From NCBI RefSeq assembly GCF_025717005.1, contig NZ_JAOVZU010000005.1:186001-250000 (forward strand): DNA of 64,000 nt, in the 5' to 3' direction. The notes below the pieces were generated by a model. The model did not search any database, was not told the DNA's origin, and was given only the letters and a program-made list of their open reading frames with translations. Below are positions 39,867 to 50,088 of the stretch, one piece after another. The stretch comes from Actinotalea endophytica. GTDB lineage: Bacteria > Actinomycetota > Actinomycetes > Actinomycetales > Cellulomonadaceae. How positions within the stretch are numbered: position 1 is the first letter of the stretch; each line of letters starts with the position of its first letter. The translations under genes and the position numbers were made by a program.

Positions 39867-40455
39867 CGGCCACGTCCTCCTTCAGCCGCGCTCCCTCAGC
39901 GAACGCCAGGCTGAGCGCGGAGACCACGACGCCGACCACGATGAGCGTCCAGGGCCACCTCGGCACGTTCGTCCCGAGACCCTCGATCGCCTCGTAGTCC
40001 ACCGAGGCGACGAGTGCGGCGATGGCGGCGGTGTCGAGGAGGCCTTGGAGGATCCCCCCGCCGATCAGGACGGCGCTGAGCCAGCCGAGGAGGCGTCGTG
40101 ACGGCGGTTCGAAGGCGCGGCCGGCCGCGATCTCGTCGAGCGCTCGGATGAGTAGGAGGACGGCGGCCAGGATCGTCGCGGCCGCCACGATCGATGGTCC
40201 TGCACAAAGCACTCGCAGCTGAGGCGCGAGGTCAGCCACCGTGAAGGTGTGACCCGGCCGCTCGTCGGCTTGGATCAGCTGCGGCAGCTGCTCCAGGGTC
40301 AGGCCTGGGTCCGCGCCGCCCGAGACGATCAGGAATCGCCCGGTCAGCACCGCGACCGCAGTTGCCAGGTTCGCGACCACCGCGAAGCTGCCGACGATCG
40401 ACGCCAGCCCCACCCCGAGTCGGGTCGCCCAAGGTCCGCGCTTCCGACGTGACAT
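39856..40455 (-). CDS. DUF2975-family membrane protein
   Basis: About 199 residues with four hydrophobic segments: LGVGLASIVGSFAVVANLATAVAVL, IVAAATILAAVLLLIRAL, LLGWLSAVLIGGGILQGLL and WPWTLIVVGVVVSALSLAF. An extracytoplasmic stretch separates the first two, and DEIAAGRAFEPPSRRLLGWL is typical of the family. Function is unknown; the partner is usually the XRE regulator, as here. ATG 40455 follows GGGGGCGG; ATG 40470 is an alternative, while the much longer ORF to 40554 crosses the promoter and is rejected. Confidence 0.82.
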   Translation of the reverse strand: MSRRKRGPWATRLGVGLASIVGSFAVVANLATAVAVLTGRFLIVSGGADPGLTLEQLPQLIQADERPGHTFTVADLAPQLRVLCAGPSIVAAATILAAVLLLIRALDEIAAGRAFEPPSRRLLGWLSAVLIGGGILQGLLDTAAIAALVASVDYEAIEGLGTNVPRWPWTLIVVGVVVSALSLAFAEGARLKEDVAGVV

Positions 40456-40469
40456 CACGACCGCCCCCA

Positions 40470-40500
40470 TATCGCTAGTCGATGTTATCGAAGAACGATA
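40470..40500 (-). promoter_or_regulatory. Twin inverted-repeat operator and -10 box of the DUF2975-XRE operon
   Basis: Two adjacent elements share the form TATCG-N5-CGAT: TATCGCTAGTCGATG (40470-40484) and TATCGAAGAACGATA (40486-40500), centred 16 bp apart. A minus-strand TAACAT hexamer (40487-40482), matching TANNNT, lies between them. Bound protein would block initiation. The A+T content is well above the surroundings. The likely ligand is the XRE protein of the same operon. Confidence 0.65.
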
Positions 40501-40555
40501 CACGGATCGGCGGAAGCGAACGTTGTCGAGCGGGGCGCGGCGGACCGCAGGCACG

Positions 40556-40591
40556 ACGAGGCCCCGCCGGCCGGAGCCGACGGGGCCTCGT
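40556..40591 (-). terminator. Terminator of the first liv binding-protein gene
   Basis: A perfect 11-bp stem (ACGAGGCCCCG and complement) with a 14-base loop, 15 bases past the stop of the binding-protein gene at 40607. It separates this gene from the DUF2975 promoter. Confidence 0.75.
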
Positions 40592-40606
40592 TCGTCAGAG
40601 TGAGGC

Positions 40607-41875
40607 TCAGGCCTCGCCCTCGACCGCCTTCACCCAGGTGTAGGTGTTGTCGTCGTTGTACTGGTAGATGCCGATGAAGGCCGACGACGGGTCGTTGTCC
40701 GCGTTGAACGGACCGGCGCCGGAGACCGGCTGGTAGTTGATCGCCTCGCCGCTGGCAAGCAGGTCGGCGCACTCGGAGAAGCCGGTGCACTCGGTGCCAC
40801 CGTCCGCACCGGAGACCGCAGCCATGTTGGCCTGGATGGTCTCACCGTCGGTCGCGCCGCCCGCCACGGCCGCCAGGGCCACGAGGATGGTCGCGTCGTA
40901 GGACTCGGCCGCGTAGGAGTAGTCCTCGAGGTCCGGGTTCACACCCAGCAGGCGCTCCTTGAAGGCGTCATCCGGGTACGCACCCGGGATGGTGCCCTGC
41001 GTGTTCCACGCGGCAAGCGTGCCGGCGTCGAAGTCGGCCGAGTAGTCGGCGGTGTTGCCGTCGACCATGTACAGGCGGCCGGTGAAGCCCTGCGCGACGA
41101 GCTCGGGGACGATCGACTTGGTCTGGTCGAACGCGATGAGCGCGATCGCCTGGGGGTTCGTGGCGAGGATGCTCGTCACGGCGTCCGCGAACGACTGAGC
41201 GGTCGGGTCGAACTCCTCGCCCGCCTTGCCGTAGGTGATCGTGCCGCCCTGGCTCTCGACCGTCGAGGAGATGACGTCACGCAGAGACGTGCCGTACTCC
41301 TCGTTGAAGACCAGGATGCCCAGGTCGGACACGCCGTCAGCAACGATCAGGTTGCCGAGCGCCGAGCCCTGGACGGTGTCCGGCGGCGCGGTGCGGAAGT
41401 AGAACGGGCTGTAGCCGGACAGCGAGGTCGCCGTGTTGGCCGGGGAGACCATGACGACCTTGGCGTTGGTGATGTCGTCGACGACCAGCTTGGTGACCGA
41501 GGACGACGCGGCGCCGATGACCGCCGAGACACCCTTCGACTGCAGGTCGGACCACGACTGGGGGGCGACATCGGCGTGGTCGGCGTCGGAGGAGTCCGCG
41601 GCCTCGTGGGTGACCTCGCTACCGAGCACACCACCGGCGTCGTTGATCTCCTGGATGGCCAGGTCGACACCCGCGATCTCGGGCGGGCCGAGGAAGGCGA
41701 GCGAACCCGTCTGCGGGAGCAACGAGCCGATGACGAGCGGCGAGGCGGTACCGCCGCCGCTGCTGTCCGAGCTGCTGCTCTCGCCGTCGGAGCCGCCGCT
41801 GCTCGAGCAGGCGGTCAGAGCGAGCGCTGCGGCACCCAACAGGGCCGCGGCGCGCACCGTGGTCGTGGTCTTCAT
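40607..41875 (-). CDS. livK: ABC transporter substrate-binding lipoprotein (LivK type)
   Basis: A 422-residue periplasmic-binding-protein-type lipoprotein of the LivK/Peripla_BP_6 family. The signal peptide ends in a lipobox ALTAC (Cys23), followed by a Ser/Gly-rich tether. The mature domain starts with the family-typical IGSLLPQTGSLAFLGPPEIAGVDLAIQEINDAGGVLG. ATG 41875 is chosen because AGAGGGG precedes it; the longer ORF start at 41941 precedes the promoter. It is convergent to livHMGF across the DUF2975-XRE pair and probably serves that transporter. Confidence 0.92.
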   Translation of the reverse strand: MKTTTTVRAAALLGAAALALTACSSSGGSDGESSSSDSSGGGTASPLVIGSLLPQTGSLAFLGPPEIAGVDLAIQEINDAGGVLGSEVTHEAADSSDADHADVAPQSWSDLQSKGVSAVIGAASSSVTKLVVDDITNAKVVMVSPANTATSLSGYSPFYFRTAPPDTVQGSALGNLIVADGVSDLGILVFNEEYGTSLRDVISSTVESQGGTITYGKAGEEFDPTAQSFADAVTSILATNPQAIALIAFDQTKSIVPELVAQGFTGRLYMVDGNTADYSADFDAGTLAAWNTQGTIPGAYPDDAFKERLLGVNPDLEDYSYAAESYDATILVALAAVAGGATDGETIQANMAAVSGADGGTECTGFSECADLLASGEAINYQPVSGAGPFNADNDPSSAFIGIYQYNDDNTYTWVKAVEGEA

Positions 41876-41949
41876 ACGTGGCACCCCTCTGGTGATCACG
41901 GGTCCCGGGACGTCGCCGCCCGGGGTTGTCGTGCAGCGCACGCTAGACC

Positions 41950-41977
41950 CCGCATGTGTCCGGAGTGTGACATGCGG
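41950..41977. promoter_or_regulatory. Inverted repeat upstream of the first livK-like gene
   Basis: CCGCATGT and ACATGCGG form a perfect 8-bp inverted repeat with a 12-bp spacer, 75-102 bases upstream of the binding-protein start. It is a plausible repressor site for nutrient control. No regulator is assigned. Confidence 0.35.
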
Positions 41978-42035
41978 TGTATCACAATGAGGAAGTTGTC
42001 GTTTCGTGATCCGGTTTTCACCGGACTCTCACGCA

Positions 42036-42068
42036 CTCCGGGGCCGTGGATAATCCACGGCCCCGGAG
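42036..42068 (-). terminator. Terminator of pdtaR
   Basis: A stem of about 14-16 bp (CTCCGGGGCCGTGGAT and complement) around a tiny A/T loop, 22 bases past the pdtaR stop. It also faces the promoter region of the livK-like gene. Confidence 0.75.
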
Positions 42069-42090
42069 GAGTACTGCGATGAGGTGCGGG

Positions 42091-42837
42091 TCAGGCCCCG
42101 CCGACCTGGTCGATGACGGCGTCGGCGACCTCGCGCATCGTCAGGCGACGGTCCATCGAGGTCTTCTGGATCCAGCGGAACGCCTCCGGCTCCGACAGGC
42201 CCATCTTCGTCATGAGCAGACCCTTGGCGCGGTCGACCCGCTTGCGGGTCTCGAACCGCTCCCCCAGGTCCGCGATCTCGTCCTCGAGGGCGAGGATCTG
42301 GCGGTACCGGGAGATCGCGATCTCCACGGCCGGCAGGAGGTCAGCGGGCGTGAACGGCTTGATCACGTACGCCATCGCGCCCGCGTCACGTGCCCGCTCG
42401 ACCAGCTCGGCCTGCGAGAAGGCGGTCAGCAGCACCACCGGCGCGGCGTGCTCCTTGGCGATCCGCTCCGCGGCCGTGATGCCGTCCATCACCGGCATCT
42501 TGACGTCCATCACGACGACGTCCGGGCGAAGGTCCGTGGCCAGGGCGACGGCCTCCTCGCCGTTCGCCGCCTCACCGACGACGTCGAAGCCCGCCTCGCG
42601 GAGCGTCTCGACGACGTCCATCCGGATCAGGGCCTCGTCCTCGGCCACGACTGCGCGACGCTTGGTGCCGGGCGCGGGAGCGGGCTCCGGCTCGACGTCG
42701 GCCGCCGTCGGCAGCTCCACGGGCGCCACGGTCTCGGGCTCGGTGGCCGTGTCCGGCTCGGTGGCCTTCGCCTCGGCGGGGGTCTTGGCCGGGGTCTTGG
42801 CGGCCGGCTTCTTGGCTGCGGGTTCCTTCGTCGTCAC
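42091..42837 (-). CDS. pdtaR: Response regulator with ANTAR RNA-binding output domain (PdtaR-type)
   Basis: 248 residues. The first ~55 are Ala/Lys/Pro/Glu rich and disordered. The receiver domain follows (RAVVAEDEALIRMDVVETL, phospho-acceptor Asp in VVVMDVKMPVMDG, Lys in AYVIKPF), then the ANTAR three-helix bundle (RFETRKRVDRAKGLLMTKMGLSEPEAFRWIQKTSMDRR). Proteins of this type act as transcription antiterminators in partnership with the PdtaS kinase, which is not in the window. GTG 42837 has TAGGCT seven bases upstream, fitting a leaderless mRNA. Confidence 0.95.
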   Translation of the reverse strand: MTTKEPAAKKPAAKTPAKTPAEAKATEPDTATEPETVAPVELPTAADVEPEPAPAPGTKRRAVVAEDEALIRMDVVETLREAGFDVVGEAANGEEAVALATDLRPDVVVMDVKMPVMDGITAAERIAKEHAAPVVLLTAFSQAELVERARDAGAMAYVIKPFTPADLLPAVEIAISRYRQILALEDEIADLGERFETRKRVDRAKGLLMTKMGLSEPEAFRWIQKTSMDRRLTMREVADAVIDQVGGA

Positions 42838-42844
42838 GGGCGCT

Positions 42845-42850
42845 AGCCTA
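42845..42850 (-). promoter_or_regulatory. Leaderless -10 box of pdtaR
   Basis: TAGGCT on the minus strand, then AGCGCCC and the pdtaR GTG start. Confidence 0.55.
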
Positions 42851-42937
42851 GACCGGTCCGACCAACGTTCCCCGTCAGGGGCCCGCGGCCGCCGAGCCGC
42901 GTCGCCCCGCGACGTCGGGACGGAGGTCGGACAGGTT

Positions 42938-43011
42938 GCCCCGATAGCCCAACTGGCAGAGGCGTTCGGCTCAAACCCGATCCAGTGTGGGTTCGAATCC
43001 CACTCGGGGCA
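42938..43011 (+). tRNA. tRNA-Leu (anticodon CAA), short variable arm
   Basis: A complete cloverleaf of 74 bases. Acceptor GCCCCGA pairs with TCGGGGC. The D-arm is GCCC...AGGC. The anticodon stem TTCGG/CCGAT has a T-T mismatch at its base around loop CTCAAAC, giving CAA at positions 34-36. The five-base variable region is CCAGT, and the T-arm is GTGGG-TTCGAAT-CCCAC. The discriminator is A and only CC follows, so no encoded CCA. Leucine tRNAs normally have a long variable arm; this one is class-I-like, so charging identity by sequence is less certain than the anticodon suggests. Confidence 0.88.
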
Positions 43012-43058
43012 CCGACTTGACCTGTGGAACCGCAGCGATTGTCCTCACCTGGGGACAG

Positions 43059-43517
43059 ATGCGGCCCGATGACGGGGTGACGAGCATCGAGAAGGGCCTC
43101 CGCGGGGACGGTACGACTGCCCACCGGGTGGTCCGGCGCGACCCCATGCAGCCCGGCCGGCAGGCGATGACGTTCGACGACCGGCGCCAAGCGGAGCAAA
43201 CCGTGAAGCTGCCGGATGCGAACGGGCAACGGCTGTCGCTGGCCGTCGAAATGGCGAACGCGATCCGGCAGGGCGGCCGCACGGTGCGCGAGGTCGTCGC
43301 CGAGCACCTCGACTTGCTCAATCGCGACGCGTGGCCCGGGCATGTCACCCGGCACGCGATCCGAGCGAGGCCTCCGACGGGCGCGACTCGCACCCAGTCG
43401 GAGGCCTCACCCGGTCGCCGTTGTTCGCCCTCGGTGGCCGAGGGCGCCCCCGCAACTAGAGGTCGACGGCGACGCGGTAGCCCGCGTTCACTGCCTCCCC
43501 CACCTTGGCGGGCGTGA
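43059..43517 (+). pseudogene. Truncated tyrosine-recombinase integrase, N-terminal remnant
   Basis: The ORF beginning 47 bases after the tRNA resembles the N-terminal arm-binding part of actinobacterial phage/ICE integrases. It reads SIEKGLRGDGTTAHRV, then RDP..GRQAMTFDDRRQAEQ, LPDANGQRLSLAVEMA and GGRTVREVVAEHLDLL. Similarity stops near 43360, just before the core-binding and catalytic (R...HxxR...Y) domains; the rest of the ORF is low-complexity and runs antisense into the next gene. The position at the 3' end of a tRNA is typical of an integration site, so this looks like a decayed element. Confidence 0.65.
43367..43408. terminator. Hairpin at the end of the flavin oxidoreductase gene
   Basis: A perfect 12-bp stem (GAGGCCTCCGAC and complement) with an 18-base loop, 48 bases past the stop of the minus-strand oxidoreductase. 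It falls inside the tail of the integrase remnant. Confidence 0.65.
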
Positions 43518-45375
43518 CGCAGTCGCCGACCGGGTGCACGCCGGATCGTCCGGCCAGGGCATCGACCAGGCTCGTCGCCGGGCGCACGCCGAACGCCGCG
43601 ACGACCGTGTCCGCCTCGACCGCAACCGGACCGTCGGGCCCCACGACGGTCACCCCGGAGGCGTCGACCGCTGTGACCTTGTGCTGCGTGAGGAGCCGCA
43701 CGTCCGCCTCGGCGAGCTGGCGGAGCAGCGGGAGCCGATTGAGGAAGAGCATGTCCTGGGCGATGTCGTCAGCCATCTCCACGAGGGTCACGTCGTGGCC
43801 GTCGTGCGCCAGCTCCAGGGCCAGGTCGGCACCCGAGAGGCCGCCGCCCGCGACGACGACCCGATGGCCCAGGGTCGCACCCTGGTGCGCCGCCAGGACG
43901 TCGACGACGTTCGGCCCGTCGATGCCCGGGATGCGGGGCTCCAGCGGGAGCGAGCCGGTCGCGACGACGATGTCGTCGGCGCCGTCGAGCTCGGGCGACG
44001 AGGCGTCGATCCGGGTACCGGTGTGCACGGTCACGGGAAGGCCGGCGAGCTGCCCCTCCCACCAGCCGACCATCCCCCGCAGCTCCCGCTTGAAGTCCGG
44101 GCTCGCGGCCGGCCAGAGGACTCCCCCGATGTGGTCCGCCTGCTCGTACACGTCGACCGTGTGCCCGCGGAGCCCGGCGACTCGCGCCGCCTCGAGCCCG
44201 GCCGGGCCGGCACCGACGACGACCACGCGCTTGCTCGCCGGGGCCCGCTCGATCGACAGGGTCAGCTCGTTGCCAGCCTCGGGGTTGACGGCGCACCCCA
44301 GGCTCCCGCCGGCGAACACGTTCCCGATGCACATCTGGTTGCAGCGGATGCACGGCCGGATGTCGGCGCGGCTGCCGGACGCGAGCTTGCCCACCCAGGC
44401 GGGGTCGGCGATGTGCCCGCGCCCGACGCCCACGAAGTCGGCGTCACCCGCTGCGAGGACGGCCTCGGCCGACTCGGGGGTGAGGTTGCCCACCGCCATG
44501 ACCGGGATCGAGAGGACCTCCTTCATGGCGCGGGCGGACGGGACCATGCAGTCGTCGCCGAGGTAGTACGGCGGGAAGACCCAGTCCATGGCGTCGTACG
44601 AGCCGTCGTCCGCCATCAGCAGGTCGAGCCCGGCCTCCTGCAGGAGCAGCGCGATCTGCTGGGCCTCGGCCACGTCGCGTCCGCCGGACACGTGGTTGAG
44701 CACCGACAGGCGGAAGCTCACCGGGAGGCCGGGGGCCGCGGCCTTGACCGCCTGGATGATCTCGGTGGCGAAGCGGGTGCGGTTCTCCACCGAACCGCCG
44801 TACTCGTCCGTCCGGCGGTTCCACTGCCGCCCGAGGAACTGGTCGAGCAGGTATCCGGTGTGCCCGTGCACGTCGATCCAGTCGGCGCCGGCGGCCGCGC
44901 ACCGCGCTGCGGCCTCGCCGACGCTGCGGACGATCGCGCGAACCTCCTCCGTCTCCAGCGGCCGGCACAGCACGGCGGGGTTCCAGTAGCTCGGGTTGTC
45001 CGACGCCGAGACGGGCGGGGTCTCCGGCGTGAAGGCCGGGTTGTTCCGGCCCTGCCCCGGGGTGAGCTGGACCGCCAGCAGCCCGCCGACGGCGTGAACG
45101 GCGTCGGCGACCTGGGCGAGACCCGGGATGCACTCGTCGGCGTCCATCCGCGCGAGCCCACCCATGTTCTCGTAGGTCGTGCAGGTGCTGGTGAGCTCCG
45201 TCACGACGAGGGCGACACCGCCACGGGCGCGCTCTGCGTAGTACGCGGCCTGGCGCTCGGAGAAGAAGCCCTCCGGCGTGGACATCGCGGTGCCCATCGG
45301 CGGCATGATCACGCGGTTCTTGAGCTCGAGCCCGCCGACGACGGCCGGGCTGAGGACGTGCTGGAAGGTCGACAT
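43456..45375 (-). CDS. NADH:flavin oxidoreductase/2,4-dienoyl-CoA reductase-like Fe-S flavoenzyme
   Basis: 639 residues of the FadH/BaiCD/trimethylamine-dehydrogenase group. An old-yellow-enzyme TIM barrel binding FMN (ELKNRVIMPPMGTA; GYLLDQFLGRQWNRRTDEYGG) is followed by a 4Fe-4S site, Cys342, Cys345, Cys349 and Cys361. A two-dinucleotide-domain FAD/NAD(P)H module starts at GAGPAG (388-393), with a second at VVVAGGGLSGADLA. At the barrel His pair the sequence reads VHGHTGYLL, so the usual second His is replaced by Thr. Substrate unknown; probably a conjugated enoyl compound. The divergent TetR gene likely controls it. Confidence 0.9.
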   Translation of the reverse strand: MSTFQHVLSPAVVGGLELKNRVIMPPMGTAMSTPEGFFSERQAAYYAERARGGVALVVTELTSTCTTYENMGGLARMDADECIPGLAQVADAVHAVGGLLAVQLTPGQGRNNPAFTPETPPVSASDNPSYWNPAVLCRPLETEEVRAIVRSVGEAAARCAAAGADWIDVHGHTGYLLDQFLGRQWNRRTDEYGGSVENRTRFATEIIQAVKAAAPGLPVSFRLSVLNHVSGGRDVAEAQQIALLLQEAGLDLLMADDGSYDAMDWVFPPYYLGDDCMVPSARAMKEVLSIPVMAVGNLTPESAEAVLAAGDADFVGVGRGHIADPAWVGKLASGSRADIRPCIRCNQMCIGNVFAGGSLGCAVNPEAGNELTLSIERAPASKRVVVVGAGPAGLEAARVAGLRGHTVDVYEQADHIGGVLWPAASPDFKRELRGMVGWWEGQLAGLPVTVHTGTRIDASSPELDGADDIVVATGSLPLEPRIPGIDGPNVVDVLAAHQGATLGHRVVVAGGGLSGADLALELAHDGHDVTLVEMADDIAQDMLFLNRLPLLRQLAEADVRLLTQHKVTAVDASGVTVVGPDGPVAVEADTVVAAFGVRPATSLVDALAGRSGVHPVGDCVTPAKVGEAVNAGYRVAVDL

Positions 45376-45414
45376 CGGTGAGTCCCTCGTGGTCGCAGTG
45401 ATGGTCCGCTGCGA

Positions 45415-45442
45415 ACGGTAGACGGACTCGTCTGTCTACCGT
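45415..45442. promoter_or_regulatory. 28-bp palindromic operator between oxidoreductase and TetR genes
   Basis: ACGGTAGACGGAC (45415-45427) and GTCTGTCTACCGT (45430-45442) are inverted copies matching at 12 of 13 positions around a TC centre. The size and position, midway between two divergent starts (40 and 66 bases from them), are typical of a TetR dimer or dimer-pair site. Confidence 0.75.
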
Positions 45443-45508
45443 GGGACCAAAGGCATGCGTACGATCGGGCACCGGTACGGTGGCGACACTCGACGGAGGA
45501 GGGAACAG

Positions 45509-46156
45509 ATGGCCCGGCCCGACCAGGCCGTCGACGAGGCACCGACGTTCGTCGTCGGTCGGCCGGCGCGCGACGGAGGGCAGTCACCCGTCGCCCGGCG
45601 CATCCTCGACGTCGCCACGCCCCTGTTCTACGGCCAGGGCATCCGCGCGGTCAGCGCCGACGTGATCATCGAGGCAGCTGAGGTCACCAAGGCCACCTTC
45701 TACCGCCACTTCCCCACCAAGGACCACCTGGTCACCTCCTACCTCCTGGCGATCGTCGAGGGCGAGCGCGCGGCCGTCTCCCAGTGGCGCGCGCAGTACC
45801 CCGACGAACCCGGACGGGTCCTCCTCGCCTACGCCCGGGCGCTGATCGCCGAGGTCAGCAGCCCCAGCTTCCGCGGCTGCCCGTTCGTCAACGCGACCGC
45901 CGAGTACCCCGACCTCAGCAACGCGGTCCGGTCGGCCGTCGGCCTGCACCGCGCGTGGCTCCGGGACACCGCGGCCGAGCTGTTGGCCGAGCTCGGGGTC
46001 CGCGAGCCGCAGGCGGTCGCCGTCGCACTGATCATGCTTCGCGACGGGGCGATGGTGGCCGGCGACGGAGCCACCGGGTGGGGCGTGTCCGAGGCCCTGC
46101 TCCGAGCCGGCCACACCCTGGTGCGGGTCGGGCTCGATCCCGTCGTGACCGACTGA
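45509..46156 (+). CDS. TetR/AcrR-family transcriptional regulator
   Basis: A 215-residue repressor-type protein. The N-terminal HTH is SPVARRILDVATPLFYGQGIRAVSADVIIEAAEVTKATFYRHFPTKDHLV, with recognition helix KATFYRHF; the rest is the helical ligand/dimer domain, including a Cys in SFRGCPFVNATAEYPD that is common in this subgroup. ATG 45509 follows GGAGGAGGG at six bases; longer in-frame starts are upstream of that site. It is divergent from the flavin oxidoreductase, with the palindrome between them. Confidence 0.92.
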   Translation: MARPDQAVDEAPTFVVGRPARDGGQSPVARRILDVATPLFYGQGIRAVSADVIIEAAEVTKATFYRHFPTKDHLVTSYLLAIVEGERAAVSQWRAQYPDEPGRVLLAYARALIAEVSSPSFRGCPFVNATAEYPDLSNAVRSAVGLHRAWLRDTAAELLAELGVREPQAVAVALIMLRDGAMVAGDGATGWGVSEALLRAGHTLVRVGLDPVVTD

Positions 46157-46238
46157 CACACCGCGGACGTCCGGTGGAGGGCTGCGGGCCAGCCGGCATC
46201 GCCGGTCTCGCCGGCATGGTGGGCGCTGGGCGTTGCTC

Positions 46239-46258
46239 GGGGACCTGACCTGGTCCCC
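46239..46258 (+). terminator. Short hairpin downstream of the TetR gene
   Basis: GGGGACC-TGACCT-GGTCCCC, a perfect 7-bp stem, 82 bases past the TetR stop. The surrounding 204 bases (46157-46360) hold no gene I can support. Confidence 0.45.
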
Positions 46259-46360
46259 GCGGGGCCAACCCGGTCCCGGGGTGGCGACGGGCGCCTCGAG
46301 CCCGCACCATCGTCGAACGGCATCCGCGCAACCCGAAGGGGGACTCACCTGGCAACGGGA

Positions 46361-46618
46361 ATGGCACCTGCGGGTGGACGCTCCGGAGATCACGCTCTGG
46401 CGGCGGGGATCACGGCCGTACTCGGCCTCTTCGTCCCCGGCATCGGGGACTTCATCGCCCTGGCCGCGTCGATCGCCGCGATGGCCCTCGGCGCCATCGG
46501 ACTGCGGCAGTACGAGTCGGGACGGTCACCACGCTCCGCCCCGGCCGCCGTAGGGGTCGTGCTCGGCGCGCTGGCCGCGCTCGGCGTCGGCGTCCTGGCG
46601 CTCGCGAGCGTGACCTGA
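46361..46618 (+). CDS. Small hypothetical membrane protein
   Basis: 85 residues with a long hydrophobic stretch that could span twice (AAGITAVLGLFVPGIGDFIALAASIAAMALGAIGL) and a C-terminal helix (AAVGVVLGALAALGVGVLALA). The layout resembles small DUF4190-like proteins. The ribosome binding site is weak (ACGGGA), and I cannot assign a function. It is the only plausible gene between the TetR gene and ppc and converges on ppc. Confidence 0.55.
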   Translation: MAPAGGRSGDHALAAGITAVLGLFVPGIGDFIALAASIAAMALGAIGLRQYESGRSPRSAPAAVGVVLGALAALGVGVLALASVT

Positions 46619-46729
46619 GTCGCTGCTGCCCTCGCCTGCCCGCGCACAGCACACCGTCGGACCACCGTGGTGCCCACCGCCGCCGCCGAGGTTCGGCTGT
46701 GCCCGGGTGCTTTCGTCCCACGCGCCCCG

Positions 46730-49558
<2,829 letters not shown>

Positions 49559-49641
49559 GCCGCACAGTCTGAGGTCCCAAGCGTCAGGCTGCATGTCGCG
49601 GCCCGTGACGGCACGCCGCCGGGCAGGCAGGCGTGGTGGGG

Positions 49642-50088
49642 TCAGCCGAACGAGCGTTCCCCGTCCGGCCACACGACCCGTGCCACACCGGACCCGGCCA
49701 GGACCCGGAAACAGTTGAAGCACGGCTCGTCGGTGCAGTAGACGGTCGCACCGGCACGCTTCTCCCGGGCTACTTCCATGACCACGTTCTCCTCGGCGTG
49801 GATCGCCTCACACCGACCCGTGTCGGTGCCGACGTAGTCGGTCCCGGTCGGGTGCTCGTCGTAGGTGAGCCGCCCGCGGGGGCACGCGCCATCGGTCAGG
49901 CAGCCGGGCTGCCCCGGGGGGTAGCCGTTGTACCCGGTGCCGAGGACCCGGTGGTCCGGGGACATCATCACGGCCCCCACCAGCCGGCGGGTGCAGTCGG
50001 CGCGGGTGGAGACCGCGGTCGCGATCGTCAGGCCCCACTGGTCCCATGACGGTCGGGCCCGCGGGGGGCCATGGACGACTGGGCTCAC
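49642..50088 (-). CDS. Deoxycytidylate (dCMP) deaminase-like zinc enzyme
   Basis: 148 residues of the cytidine/deoxycytidylate deaminase fold. The zinc site is visible as HAEEN (His plus catalytic Glu) and CTDEPCFNC (PCxxC). A second Cys-rich insert (CLTDGACPRG) and RCEAIHAEEN match dCMP deaminase/ComEB rather than CDA. The expected reaction is dCMP to dUMP. GTG 50088 follows GGAGG at six bases; the ORF extends to 50184 but upstream sequence is not family-like. It lies upstream of ppc on the same strand. Confidence 0.88.
   Translation of the reverse strand: MSPVVHGPPRARPSWDQWGLTIATAVSTRADCTRRLVGAVMMSPDHRVLGTGYNGYPPGQPGCLTDGACPRGRLTYDEHPTGTDYVGTDTGRCEAIHAEENVVMEVAREKRAGATVYCTDEPCFNCFRVLAGSGVARVVWPDGERSFG

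Noticed and set aside
40456-40554. Longer DUF2975 start at 40554
   Set aside because: The extra residues are encoded by the operator/-10 region and lack a ribosome binding site.
41966-41986. CRP/FNR-like site TGTGA...TCACA upstream of the livK-like gene
   Set aside because: The half-sites are 11 bases apart rather than six, so it does not fit a CRP-family site; the CCGCATGT inverted repeat overlapping it is a better candidate.
42987-43058. Integrase frame extended upstream into the tRNA
   Set aside because: The in-frame start at 42987 is inside the tRNA gene, and similarity to integrases begins only after 43059.
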